A stretch of DNA of 64,000 nucleotides from Parietaria judaica (lineage: Eukaryota > Streptophyta > Magnoliopsida > Rosales > Urticaceae), in assembly GCA_954871525.1 (NCBI GenBank), contig OX940872.1, positions 27,747,746 through 27,811,745 on the forward strand, written 5' to 3'. Made by a program: the position numbers and the translations under genes. Shown piece after piece: positions 32,593 to 45,039 of the stretch. How positions within the stretch are numbered: position 1 is the first letter of the stretch; each line of letters opens with the position of its first letter. The notes below the pieces were generated by a model that was not told the origin of the DNA, made no database searches, and saw nothing but the letters and a program-made list of their open reading frames with translations.

Positions 32593-34873
32593 ATGGAAAT
32601 CATTATGCAACAATCACTTTTTGCCATTTTCACTTGCCTCATCCTAATCGTAATAATCACAAAGAGAAGATCCAGAAGAGTTCAAAATTTACCTCCTGGA
32701 CCATGGAGATTGCCTTTGATAGGAAACCTTCATCAACTTCGTTCTGCACTTCCCCATCACCACCTTCGGGAATTGGCCAGAAAATACGGGCCGCTGATGT
32801 ACTTGCAGCTCGGTGAAGTCCCTCACATTGTCGTTTCTTCACCCGAAATGGCAAAAGAGATCATGAAAACGCACGACACTAACTTCGCTCAAAGGCCTCG
32901 TATGCTCGTCGCGGGCAAGTTTTATGGCCTCGATATCCTCTTCAGCTCCGGAGATTTTTGGAGGATGGTGAAGAAAATTTCCGTGGAGGAAGTGCTGAGC
33001 TATAAACGCGTGCAGTCGTTCCGGTGGATCAGGGAAGAGGAGATGTCGAAACTCGACAAAGACGTACGCCTCCGGACAGGAGTCCCGATCAATCTTACGG
33101 AAAAGATCTTCTCAACGATGTATGGGATAACTTCGCGAGTGGCTTTTGGCAAGAAAAGCAAGGACCAAGATATGTTCGTTAAGACCGTCAATGCAGCGTT
33201 GAAGGCCGGTGTAGGTTTCAGCTTCTACGACCTGTTCCCTTCGCAAAAATGGCTTCACTGGATCGGGGACGTAAGGCCTGAGATCGAGAAGATGGTGAAT
33301 TCACTCGATAGAGAGCTGGAGTTCATCATTGCTGAACATAAAGCCGACAAAAGTAATGAAAGATCAGGTAGTTTAATAGATGTTCTTTTAACTCTTCAGG
33401 AGAACACGAAACTTCCGTATCCATTGAAGAATGAAAGCATCAAAGGGGTTATTCTGGTTAGTACATACCTTTTATATATAGCTTGTTCTTTTCTTTTCTT
33501 TTTTCCTTCGAGCCAAATATCAGGAGCAACCTATATCGTCTTAAATTTATTAGCGTAGATCGTACAAGAAAACAGTGACGTAGCGACGACAATAGTCGCC
33601 GCTAATACACGCGGTGATAAGAAGATACACGATTTTGAACCAATATTGTACATAAATTGATGTATATACCAAAACTTACAATATAGTTTAACGTAAAAAT
33701 CTCAAACTTAGACAAATATTATTATTTTTGAGCAAAAAATTATTTGCAACGGTGGTCTTGTTGTATATTTATTAAATTAAATTAATATTTCTTATGGCAG
33801 AAGAAAACGATGGTAATAAAAAGACACATGAAGGTTTAACAAATATGTACATGAAAAACGGTCCAAACCTAACAAATACAAAATAAAAATTTGCAAGCCT
33901 AAATCTTTAACTTTGTAAATTCGAACTTTTTTTTTCTCTAATTTTTCTTTAGTAAAGAGCCAAAAATCACTTGCAAGTTTATTGAAGTTATTATATCATG
34001 ATTAATTGCATGTGTTTATGTCGGACGAATACCTTAATTAATAACTAGTAAATAAAAAACTATTGAGATTTAACAACTACCACGTGCTTACGTCTTAAAC
34101 ATGTCCAATAAACTATAAAATTATGGATTGATCATGTGACCTATATTCAACGAAAAAAGAAAAATAAATTAGGGTTGACTTTCTTAGTGTAATCACTATT
34201 TAGAAACATTTATAATAGTAAGCTGAGAGAATAGTTAAATATATCTCAGGACATTTTTCTTGCTGGGAGTGAGACCGCAGCGACTCTCGCAGAGTGGGTG
34301 ATGCTAGAGATGATGAAGAACCCAAGAATCTTGGAAAAAGCGCAAGCCGAAGTGAGACAAGTGTTCGGAAAACAGGGAAACGTCGACGAACCCGGTCTTC
34401 GTGAACTAAAATTCTTGAAGATGGTAGTCAAAGAAACCCTAAGATTCCACCCTCCAGGTCCTTTTGTCGTTCCGAGGGAAGCTAGAGAGAGTTGTGTCAT
34501 AAACGGATATCACATTCCGGCAAAAACTAGGGTTCTAATCAGCGGATGGGTGATAGGAAGAGACCCTCAGTATTGGGAGGATCCCGAGACATTTTACCCT
34601 GAGAGGTTCATCGATAGCTCACTTGATTTCAGAGGGACCAACTTCGAGTTCATACCATTTGGTGCCGGCAGAAGAATTTGTCCCGGCATAGATTTTGCTG
34701 TCATTGACGTCGAGCTTCTTCTTGCACATTTGCTGTTTCATTTTGATTGGAACTTCACCGATGGGATCAGCCATGCAAATTTAGACATGAACGAGTGTTT
34801 CGGCTTGACTGTGAGAAGAAAAGAGGACCTCTTCTTGATCCCGGTTCCTCGTGAATCGAAACCCGTCAAGTAG
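32593..34873 (+). CDS. Cytochrome P450, CYP71D-like (copy 2)
   Basis: Two exons: 32593-33456 (288 codons) and 34250-34873 (207 codons plus stop), giving 495 residues. The 793-bp intron has GTTAG and CTCAG borders and phase 0. The start is ATG 32593, where a membrane helix begins directly; the upstream in-frame ATG at 32500 would add 31 residues unlike the family. Motifs are LPPGPWRLPLIGNLHQL, AGSETAAT, KETLR, PERF and FGAGRRICPG with Cys432. A close paralog of the gene at 11775, with the same intron position but a longer intron and opposite strand. All catalytic motifs are intact. A terpenoid-type substrate is suggested by the family only. Confidence 0.93.
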
Positions 34874-36879
34874 AGGACATTGACCGCACTTAATTACCTG
34901 AATACTTACCAGGCTAAGAATAAATTATGTTTTAATTAGTAGTTGTAATTTGTATTATTGAAATGTTCTCTGAATCCGGCACACTGTCGGAATCAAATGT
35001 TGTTTATTTGCTGCTTCTTGTTATGCAATATTAAAATGTAAGTGGAATAAGATATGTTTGGTTTATCATTTAAAATCAAAAGTACTTGAATGATTATTGT
35101 GTTTCGCGTGTAGAAAACAACCCTTGATTGAAACAAAAAAAAATCAAACAAAACATTATATATATTAGGACATAAAAAATCTGAAAAATAAATAAATTTA
35201 GAAACGACAAACAAATTTACGCAAGCAGAAATTGTTAGTCATATATCATTGCATTAACGGGAAGACTTTCTCCAAATGTTTAGAAAAGCCATCATAGATC
35301 TCAAGATAATATATGTACGTATCATAAGGGGAAGAGTATATATCGAAAGACGGGTTAATATGGTCCAAAATATTTTTAAAATGGGTATAAATGAATTGTT
35401 TGAAAGTATGGGCAATTCCCTTCAACCTTAGATGATTTTTGGACATTTCATGAGTTTTTCTTATTTTATATTTATCTTAGGACTGTAATTTTGGTAAACT
35501 ACAAGTACTATCATTTTTCTTTCTTTTTCTTAAGAAATTCAAATTAACGCTAGCATTAATTAGGACAGATTTGTTAGACGGAAAAAAAAGAGTTTAGAAA
35601 TTTAGCCGTCGGAAATTGAGTTTTGGGAGTTTACTATGAAAAAAGGAAGAGTTCGAAGACTTGAACAAAAATCTTCCTTAATATACAATATTGTTACTCA
35701 TTTTAAATGTACATATCTAGTATACTTATAAACATGATTAAAATTTATAATTATACAATAAAAACATATTTAACAAATATTAAAATTATCTCTTAAATTT
35801 TTATAATTTCATAATTTAAATTATCTTAAATTGCTATTTTATGAGAAATATAGTTCAAATTTAAAACGAATATAATCTATATTTAGCAATAAGTATAAAA
35901 TACCATTACATTCAGGTCCTTAAACACCAGACAATTTAATTGTGTTAGCTTATCATTTCATTATGTCGTTTAATTAAGATGCAACGTCTTATTATTTGAA
36001 TCTGTATTTAATATAAGGCAATGAATTAAGTTCTTGTAGGCTAAAGATTCAACCGATCCAACTTTTAATGAACCCTCAGCTAGATACAGTACAACCCACA
36101 GCCCAACAGCCTAAGCCCACTCCGATCTCACTCTCTCCTTGCTCTTCAGCGCCGTCCTAAGCGGTAAATTTCAGTTTTTTTATTCGGAATAATCACGACA
36201 AAAGTATCGAAACTTTAAACAATTGAGGAGGAGGGGTCCAAAATGAGATAATAACATTTTTCCTTCAAATTTTTGACCGACGTTTTTTAACAAAGTGCTA
36301 TTATATCAAACATAAATAAGTATTTATGTGCTTCTCCAGTTATCTAGCATTTTCTCTCATTTGAGTTTCTAAGAAAAATTGACAAAAAAATTATATGTAT
36401 CTTCATATTTTTAACATTAAATACTTTAAATCATTATATTTTCCCTTTAAGCCTTTGTTTTGGTCAATTATTTGATTACTTCTACCACAATTATTCTTTT
36501 TTCTTTCTATTATAGTTGGTTTGTCGGTGAAGCTTCTTCAGTTCTTCTTATGAATTTAATAAAAGTGCAATTACGGGTCCGAATATGAATTTAGTTGATT
36601 ATGTTTTTCAAATCTAATTTTTTTGAAAATAATGTAAGATACAACATATTTTGTTACGTATGTAGAAAACGAATTCAGAATCATGTTTTTTTGTTTGTTT
36701 TAATAAACAGAAAACACATAAAAAAGTGTTTTCTATTTTATTCTACATGATTTCTTTCTTTCTCCCAATATATTTTTATTTTAATATATATCTTTTTAAT
36801 TTTTTTTATTTACTTTAATACAGTTGAAAGAAAAAAAAAATATAACCAAACATTATTTCAATATTCGCATTAACTTTGA
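34874..36879. other. Intergenic DNA with an element A/B-type relic
   Basis: 35335-35460 matches the right end of element A (ATGGTCCAAAATA, TATGGGCAATTCCCTT, ATTTCATGAGTTT), so it is a decayed relative. 36095-36165 contains AGCCCA twice followed by a CT-rich leader and GTAAATTTCAG, resembling a housekeeping promoter and 5' leader without a gene. The rest is AT-rich and unclassified. Confidence 0.5.
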
Positions 36880-38499
36880 CTAATTGTGAAGCCGATAAGT
36901 AGGAATTGCGAGAAGATGGTTGGTCCTGGGAGTTGTCAACCCAAACATTTCATCCATGTCCAGCTCCGAAGGTGACATGCCGTTCGGTAGCTCCCAGTCG
37001 AAGCAGTGCGCCAGCTGCGCCACCACAAGGCGGACTATGGTGAGTCCAAGCTGCAGCCCCGGACAGCCTCGCCGCCCCGAACCAAACGGGATGAGCTGAA
37101 AGTCTCTTCCCCTCACGTCGACGCTACTGCCTTCAAACCTCTCGGGGATGAACTCCTCGGGATCACTCCACGTCTTGGGGTCTCTTCCTATCGCCCACAC
37201 ATTCACGAGGATGCGGGACTTCCCGGGGATGTCGAAGCCGCCAACCACGCAATCTTCCATGGCGGCGTGAGGGATGAGCAGCGGCCCAACTGGGTGCAGC
37301 CTCATCGACTCCTTAACCACCATGTCTAAGTATTCCAGCTTCTCAAGATCGGATTCTTCGACCATTCTTCCCATTCCCACCGCCATTTCGAGTTCTTGTT
37401 GGACTTTGCGAAGCACTCTCGGGTGCTTAATGAGTTCGGAGATCGCCCACTCCATCGCTGTTGCTGATGTGTCCATTGAAGCTAATAGCATGTCCTGCCA
37501 TAAGAACAAAGTCTTGTGTTCACGAACTCATTGGATCAATTTAGACATTTGTGTTAAATTTTATGTGTAAATTCTAAAAGAGAGATGTATGTGTTAAAAA
37601 TTATGATAGAATGAGATTGGTACCAGCATCATAGCTTTGATGTTAGGCTTTTCAATGGTATATTCGGATTCCTTGGATTCCATGAAACTCAACATGATAT
37701 CAACAAAGTCTTTGTTCGAAGTACCATCATCGTCGGACCGGACGTGCTCGTTTATGACCTTCTCGAAGAAGTTGTCGAACACCTTGCTTATTTTCTTCAT
37801 CGGCTTGGTGAATCCTTGCAGGTCAAACGGAGCGAGGAAAGGTATGTAATCTGCCAAGTTCGGAACAGCAGCCAAATGAAAGGCCTCTTCCAAAACAGCT
37901 TTGAATCCCCGCTCGTCGAACTCGATGCTTGAGTACTTCTTTCCAAAGACCATCCGACATGACATGTCCGCATTAACCTCCATGATCTTCTCACTGAGAT
38001 TGATGGCGATGCGATTCCGAGCGGCCTCGCGGATGGACGCGACGAAGAGGCCGACTTCCTCGCACCTCATGGGCTTGAAGGTGCTGATCTTGGCGCTGCT
38101 GACGAGCTCGAGTATGCATAGCTTGCGCATATTGCGCCAATAGGACCCGTAGGGAGCAAAGATCAAGCCCCTTTGGCCCCAAGTCATCTGCCTCGCAGCT
38201 TCACTAGGCGGCCGGCTTGCGAAAACGAGATCGTGGGTCTTCAGAAACAGCTCGGCGGCTTCAGGGGACGAGACTATAATCGTGGGCGTGACGCCTAGTC
38301 TCATGTGCATAATTGGGCCGTATTTTTTGGCTAGTTTGTGCAAATCTCGATGCGGTAATTTGCCCAACATGTGTAGTGTTCCAAAGAGAGGAAACCCGAT
38401 AGGACCCGGAGGCAGTTTCTTCTTCCTCCATAGCTTTGCTCGTATAGTATAGAGTACGGCAACGAACACCGCAGCTATAGCCCAATACATAGCCGCCAT
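36880..38499 (-). CDS. Cytochrome P450, CYP736A-like (copy 2)
   Basis: Two exons on the minus strand: 37624-38499 (292 codons) and 36880-37494 (204 codons plus stop), giving 496 residues. The intron is 129 bp with GTACC and GGCAG borders, phase 0. The start at 38499 ([11 protein letters not shown]) aligns with copy 1; the ATG at 38490 is also possible, and an upstream in-frame ATG at 38586 would add an unlikely 29-residue leader. Motifs are [38 protein letters not shown] and [10 protein letters not shown] with Cys436. It is the most compact of the three and very close to copy 1. Intact; substrate unknown. Confidence 0.92.
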
Positions 38500-39284
38500 T
38501 GCTTGGCCTTTCAAAGCTGTGAAACTCAGAAGCACTCCGGTGAAGTGAAGCATGTTGGTTCCAAATGGACCGTTGAACCGAAACACGCCGAGCCAAATCG
38601 AAACACCGAACCGAAACTACAATAATAAACGACGACAACACACTCTTTGCACACAGCTTCTCACAAATAGATACTCTCTCTTACTGATGTGTGTGTGTGT
38701 GTATATATATATTGATTGTAGTGGAATGTGTATAAATCGGATAAGTGGACAGAGGAAGAAAGAAAGAAGAAAATGAGTGGAGGAATAGTTTTTAATATAT
38801 GTCGAATACAAGGGATTGGAGTTAAAACTAAATGCAACATGAGTGGTGTTTATATAACACCATTAGCAAAAGGAAATGACAATCTTACCCTAGCAAACTT
38901 GATCGTCAAGTTCAAGTAATTGAATAAAATATTAATAAAATAAACTGGCAATGCAAGTAGTAGGAGTCATATGGTCAATGCTTATCCACAACAAATGTAT
39001 CAACTTGAAAATAATAGCCGTAAAGATTCTATCAACTTATCAACTATGAGAGAGACTTACTTTGTCGTTGATCGAAGTTCGAGAAGTGTGTGTTGTGTTG
39101 TTGTACTTACTTGTATCAGCACGAGTAGATTGATGATTACAATAGCAGAAGGCTACAATAATGGTATGATCATACAATCATCGACACGTGTATTAGGTAC
39201 ATGTGAAGAGAATCGCCCCACTTGTCTTTATTCAGCGCATGTTATCAACGTAATTGGCCTTTTATAAATATGTAAATAATTGAG
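38500..39284. other. Intergenic DNA, promoter side of CYP736A-2
   Basis: Contains a (GT)n/(AT)n microsatellite at about 38686-38712 and otherwise mixed AT-rich DNA. No gene is supported. Confidence 0.5.
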
Positions 39285-39770
39285 TGTTAGTAATATGGCC
39301 TATGGAGTTTAGGATCAACTCGTTTATTTAATAAGAGTCATTACTTACTTATGAGGGTTATTTAATGACGCATTTAGGATAGTTTAAATTTAATTTGTCG
39401 TTTTTTTTATTAGTTGTGTCGTAAGATACTTAATTATGTCGTTGGGCTATTTAATTAAGAGGGTTATTTATGTTTTAAGGTTAATTGGGTCGGTCTCGTT
39501 TCGGCTGTTAGCTTATAATTCCATGCTCTATTTAAGAGAGCTCCGATTAATGAAAAGGCAGCCAATAAACATTCAAAAATTTAATCTCTCAGAGATTGAG
39601 TTTGTGAGTGTTGGCCAGTATTTTCAATATTTTCATTTCAAGTTTATAGATCTTCAGGCTTATATAAATACGCCAACTACTGCTTGAAAATCTCGATCCA
39701 CTGATTAGCATGACTGATTTGCGTCAGGTCTCGATAGCGTTTCCGTGTAAATTAGGCTTCACACTCAACA
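39285..39770 (+). mobile_element. Solo LTR, copia-like (486 bp)
   Basis: Begins TGTTAGTAATATGG and ends CACACTCAACA. The 5-bp flanks are TTGAG (39280-39284) and TTGAA (39771-39775), a target duplication with one change. A TATTTAAGAGAG promoter-like string lies at about 39528. No internal region is present. Confidence 0.75.
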
Positions 39771-40643
39771 TTGAATTTTTATAAGATAATAATTATATAC
39801 TATATAATAATATAAGTTAAAAGCACAATTTTTCTAAAAGCATAATTGCAAATTTTGTATCAAAATTGAAAAATGAAAACTTGTGAAAATGGTAATTTTT
39901 GAAAAATTGTCGGAATTTTGAATTTTATAGGCTAAATAAAAAATAAAACTTAAGAAGTTAAATGCTAGTATTCACACTTAAGTGTATATGTATATTAAGT
40001 GTATATATATATGTTAGGTGAAGTTAATATGTATGTTAAGTGTATAATATTAGTTGAAGAGTATAATATAAAAATTATTAGGTGAAGTATATGTGTATGT
40101 TAAGTGTGAATGTGTGATATTAGTTGAATATGACAAGAGTCTGGTGATGTTTGTATACCAAATATTTGAGACAAGGGCTTGGGTCCTTCGGGTCATAGGA
40201 TTTTGTGGATGAGAGAAGACTCACACAAATTTTCCACCACATGCGCGCGGTGTCGTCTGTCTGGCCGGGCGTGACGAGGTGAGGTGGGGTGGGGTGGGGT
40301 GCTCTTGTGCATGTATTAATTAATTTTGCCAAAAGTTTATCGGTATTTTTGCCAAAAGTTTATTGTTCCAACCATTATTCTATGCGAATTTGGCAAAAAT
40401 GGTAAAAACCCAAAGAAACGAAAAGGTTTTCGTTTCGCATATCCTCAAAAAATAAAAATCGGTTGACATTTCAATGGAAATTAGCAAAATTTAACGCCTT
40501 GCTATAAGTAAATTTGTCCACCTCTATTAAATTTAAGATACACGAGTCTTTTTTTGTAAGCTAGACACTAATGATTTTATTTTTTGAGTTTTGGGCTATG
40601 AAGTGATTCAAGTATTTTTCTGAGTTGGGCCTGCCATTGCCCT
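39771..40643. other. Intergenic DNA, 3' side of CYP736A-3
   Basis: AT-rich, with repeated AGGTGAAGT and TGTATGTTAAGTGT strings at 39980-40130 and a G-rich run at 40283-40299 (GGTGGGGTGGGGTGGGG). No gene is seen. Confidence 0.5.
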
Positions 40644-43600
40644 TTATTTTCTTAGGCGATAAGCAGGAATGACAAGGAGAGGGTTGGCTCGGGGAGTTGT
40701 CAAGCCGAACACCTCGGCCATGTCAAGCTCCGAAGCTGACATGCCCTTCGGAAGCTCCCAGTCGAAGCAGTGCGCCAGCTGCGCCACCACGAGGCGGACA
40801 ACCGTGAGGCCCAGCTGTATCCCCGGGCAGCCTCGTCGCCCCGAGCCGAACGGGATGAGCTGGAAGTCCCTTCCCCTCAGGTCGACACCGCTTCCCTCGA
40901 ACCTCTCGGGGAGGAACTCCTCCGGATCGCTCCAAGCCCCGGGGTCTCGTCCTATGGCCCACGCGTTCACGATGAGCCTGGAGTTCTTCGGGATGTCGAA
41001 ACCGCCGACGACGCAATCCTCCATGGCTGCGTGGGGGATGAGCAGTGGCGCGACCGGGTGCAGCCTCATGGACTCTTTCACCGCCATGTCTAAGTATTCG
41101 AGCTTCTCGAGGTCGGATTCTTCGACCATTCTGGCCATTCCGACAACGGCTTCGAGTTCTTGTCGGACTTTGTGAAGCGCTTTCGGGTGCTTGATGAGCT
41201 CGGCGATCGCCCACTCTATCGCTGTCGCTGACGTGTCCATTGACCCAACGAGCATGTCCTGTGTGTGCCACAAAATTATCTTTCAATTAGGGGTGAGCAT
41301 GGGTTGGGTTGGGCCGCCCCGACGTTTTTTATGGACCCGACCCGATCACTTCGGGTTTCTAAAAAAAAGCCCGATCCGACCCAAAATTTTTTAATGCCCG
41401 AACCAAACCGACCCAATAAAAATCGGGTTGGGTTGGTTTGGGTCGCCATGGCCCGATTAATTAAAATTTATCCTTATATAACAAAAAATAATATGAAAAA
41501 AATACATCAATGTAACTCAAAATTCAAGTAAAAATACCCCAAATAAATTTAATCAAACAAACATACTCTAAATAATGTAAAACATGAAAATGAGAGATTG
41601 AACGGTCTTTTAATGTAAATAAAATTGAGAGTGAGAACTTTTTAAAGACTAAAGATTGCACTACTTGAATAAAAATTAATATGAAAAATATATTAATTAT
41701 ATTGGTCGGGTCGGAGACCCCGACCCGACCCAAGGTTTTGGACCCGACCCCGACCCGAATAGTAGTCGGGTCCGGCCCGATCCGACCCAATTTTGAGCGG
41801 GTTAGATTGGGCGGGTTAGATTGGGGTCGGGTCTCCATCGGATTGGGTTGGGCCATCGGGTTGGGTCTAAAATGCTCACCCCTACTTTCAATATAAGAAA
41901 TGAATATTTGCGGCGTAAGTTTCAAAAATTATATAATTTCGCATGCATTTTCCTTGTTTTTTTTTTTCAGTTTTTCAAGTAAGTTCCGATTTATCTAAAA
42001 CGGACTGTATATTTAAGTTAAAATTAAGTTTTCGGACCTTTCGATCTTTCTCGACCCGGATTTGCCTCTAGGGGGAAAGGTCCCAAAATGCACAAAGTTG
42101 TGATTCCGGACCTTCCGGTGTATGACGGATATGGATGTTTAATGGATCGAGTTAAGTGCCTACGTATTTGGAATCGCGATTTTGTATATTTATAAGAAAT
42201 AAAAATAAAATAAAAACTTGCACCCTAAAAAGTGAATAAATATGCTACTTAATTTCAGATACTTATTCCTCAAAAATTCTTTAAAAATTGAAGTGGATCA
42301 CAATTTTTATTAGCACAAAAAAAATGTGACCGAAAGTGGGTTAGCTTCAGTCTAAAAAAAAATAAAAAAACTTCAGTCTTAAATTAGTTCCTTAACAAAT
42401 ATAAAATTTATGTACTTTCTACTTTCTAGCTTAGGACACGTACAGATTTATGGCACAAAATTGACCTCAAATTATTAGTAGCATTTCCTCCCATGGCACA
42501 TGTCTCTTATGTTACTGCATAATTTTAGAGGTTATTTCTGGAATAAATTTTAATTCTTTTTTAAACATTAACGATATGTTCTAATTTTTTTTATTTTTTA
42601 TAAGAATAAAGTTTAAATTATTATTTATAAAACAGATACAAAAAAACTCGATGAAAATATAGTATCAAAATACTAGTACTTTTCTGGATGAAAAAATGAA
42701 ATGTGTCGATACATTATCTAAAACTATTAATACTTTTACCGAAATTATCTCCCAAAAACATATTTCAATTTTTTTATTATTATTTCTCTCAATCACATTA
42801 AACTAACAACTTTAGCAAATTAATAGTAACTAATAGCATTATAGCACTCCTAAAACGTTGCCCCATATTATTTCAAACAATATCATTTATATATTATAAT
42901 TTTATTATATAATTAAAAATAAACTCAAAAAAAAATGTCAAACTTTCTTTATAACATGCCACACGTACTAAAATAACCGGTAAAAAAAAAAATACATGTG
43001 ACAAGCTATCATTAAAACTTGACAACTTTGTCCAATTAAAATGATACGTATTGAAATTTAAAAAAAAAAAAAAAAACAATGAGTACTTGTACCACTATTA
43101 TCTTAATAAAATTTGATATTCGGCTCATTGGCGGATGTATGTGGAGAGGGGGTGTGGTTCAAACCACCCCCTCCAAAAAAAAATTGTGTAAATAATACCT
43201 TATTTTTCAAAAAATCTAATGTAAGTATATATAAAATTATAGTTAAACCACCCTTAACTTTCACCAAAATTTTAATACAACTCCCCTCAAATTAAAATTT
43301 TGACAAAAATTTATATCCGACCCCCCCGGTACATAATTCCTGGTTCCACCACTGTCGGCTTAAATTTCGGTTCTCGGTATTATAAAAATATATAAATTCG
43401 AAAGGCTTTTTGTTTACCAACAGTATGGCCTTGACGTTAGGCCTTTCGATCCGGTACTCAGACTCTTGAGACCCCATGAAGCTCAACAACACGTCAACGA
43501 AGTCCTTGCTCTCACCACCATCCCCGTCCTTGCCCCGGCGAAGAAGACGCTCGTCGATAACCTTCTCGAAGAACTCGTCGAACACGCCCCGGACGTGCTT

Positions 43601-44299
43601 CATGCGCTTCCTGAAGCCCTGCAAATCCAGTGTCGCCAACAGCGGGAGGAACTCCCCGAGATTCGGCGCTGCTGCTAAGTGCATGCCTTCATGAATCACG
43701 GCCTTGAACCCGCCAAACTCCGCGTCCGACTGCTTCTTCCCGAGCACCATCAGACAGCTCATGTCCGCGTTGAGCAACGCGATCCACGCGCTGAGGTCAA
43801 CCGCCTCACGCGCACCCGCGGCGTCGCGGAGCAGCCCCACCGCGAGGCCCAGCTCCCGCCTCCTCATGCCGCGAAAAGCGTCGATCTTGCGGCTGCTGAG
43901 CAGCTCGAGCGTGCACAGCTTCCGTACGTCGCGCCAGTACGCCCCGTAGGGCGCGAAGGAGAGGTTCCTTTGCTCCCAAGAAATCTGCATCGCAGCCTCG
44001 TGCGGGGGGCGGGAGGCGAAGACAAGGTCGTGCGTCTTGAGGAAAAGCTCGGCGGCCTCGGGGGACGAGATCACGGTGGCTTCAATCACGCCCAGCTTCA
44101 TGCGCATGATGGGGCCGTGTTTCTGCGCGAGCTTGTGGAGGTCCCAGTGCGGCGTTTCGCCCAGCAAGTGGAGGTTTCCGATGACGGGAAACGCTCGTGG
44201 ACCGGGAGGCGGTCTCTTCTTCTTGGTCTTCCAGCTTTTGGCTTGTAGGACGCAGAGCAGTGCCACGAGCAACGCGCCTATGGTCCAAGACCAAGCCAT
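40644..44299 (-). CDS. Cytochrome P450, CYP736A-like (copy 3)
   Basis: Two exons on the minus strand: 43418-44299 (294 codons) and 40644-41258 (204 codons plus stop), giving 498 residues. The intron is 2159 bp (GTAAAC donor, CACAG acceptor, phase 0) and holds two transposon insertions. Motifs are [41 protein letters not shown] and [10 protein letters not shown] with Cys438. Exon 1 is much GC-richer than in copies 1 and 2 and more diverged, while exon 2 is closer. Intact frame, so probably functional if the long intron is spliced. Substrate unknown. Confidence 0.9.
41288..41884. mobile_element. hAT-type non-autonomous element, copy 2 (597 bp), in P450 intron
   Basis: Same termini as 9744-10339 (TAGGGGTGAGCA and inverse) and near-identical sequence. 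A perfect 8-bp target duplication CTTTCAAT lies at 41280-41287 and 41885-41892. It starts only about 30 bp inside the intron from exon 2, close to the 3' splice site. Confidence 0.93.
43126..43355. mobile_element. Small MITE (230 bp) in the same P450 intron
   Basis: Ends CATTGGCGGA and inverse TCCACCACTG, with direct TCGGCT flanks (43120-43125 and 43356-43361). The CAGTGGCGGA-type end is common in plant DNA transposons. It lies about 60 bp from the 5' splice site of the CYP736A-3 intron. Confidence 0.7.
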
Positions 44300-45039
44300 T
44301 TTTCAGGTGATCAAAGATGTTGAACCAAAACTTTGTGAAGAGGTTGATATAGAAGAGAGACAAAAAGTGTGTAGTTGCTTTCGATGTCGATGCAATTCGA
44401 AGATGCTTTCGGTCAAGTTACGTGTGCAGTGGGAATCGAAAGCTTTGTTTTTTTTTTTTTACCTCTTTGTTTGTGACTCTCCCTTGATCAGGCCGGCCGA
44501 TTCAGGATGAAATCATAAGAATAATATAATATCCGTGTCATCATGAAAATCATATATATTCCTATTTATCTCGGTTGAATTATGTCAAGGAATTAACAAT
44601 TCAATATTAACAATATAAATATTTAACTTCGACCGAAATTGCATTTTAATATCTAAAGGCATGTTGACTTAATTATTATTATTTTTTCATGAAGATAATT
44701 GTAGTAAAAATGTTCATTTGACTAAAATATGTACTTTAATACGTAATTTAGAAGAAAAAAAAAATAGTGGAAAAGATACTTTGTTAAATGTCACAAAGCA
44801 TGTTGATGTGTCATGCCATCACGCACGAGGTGGGTGTCTAAAATCTAGTATCAAAAGTGTCTAAAATCTAGTATAAAATCGTCCTAAAATATCTTAAAGT
44901 GAGGGGTAGATTTTTTTAAAAAGCCTTGGGGAATAATTTTTAAATGTTATCTGATCTGGGGAATAATTTATCAAGTTTTCCTTAGAATATGAATGTAAAA
45001 GGAAAAATGAGCAAGAATATCAAGTTTACTATACCCCGA
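44300..45039. other. Upstream region of CYP736A-3
   Basis: Contains the probable 5' leader and promoter of the minus-strand P450, then AT-rich DNA. A short direct repeat TCTAAAATCTAGTAT occurs at about 44837-44875. No gene is supported. Confidence 0.5.

Noticed and set aside
38500..38586. An upstream start for CYP736A-2 at 38586
   Set aside because: It would add 29 residues before the membrane anchor; copy 1 aligns with the ATG at 38499.
40723..41286. Arg-rich 187-residue minus-strand frame over CYP736A-3 exon 2
   Set aside because: Alternative frame over a GC-rich P450 exon. The P450 frame explains the region fully.
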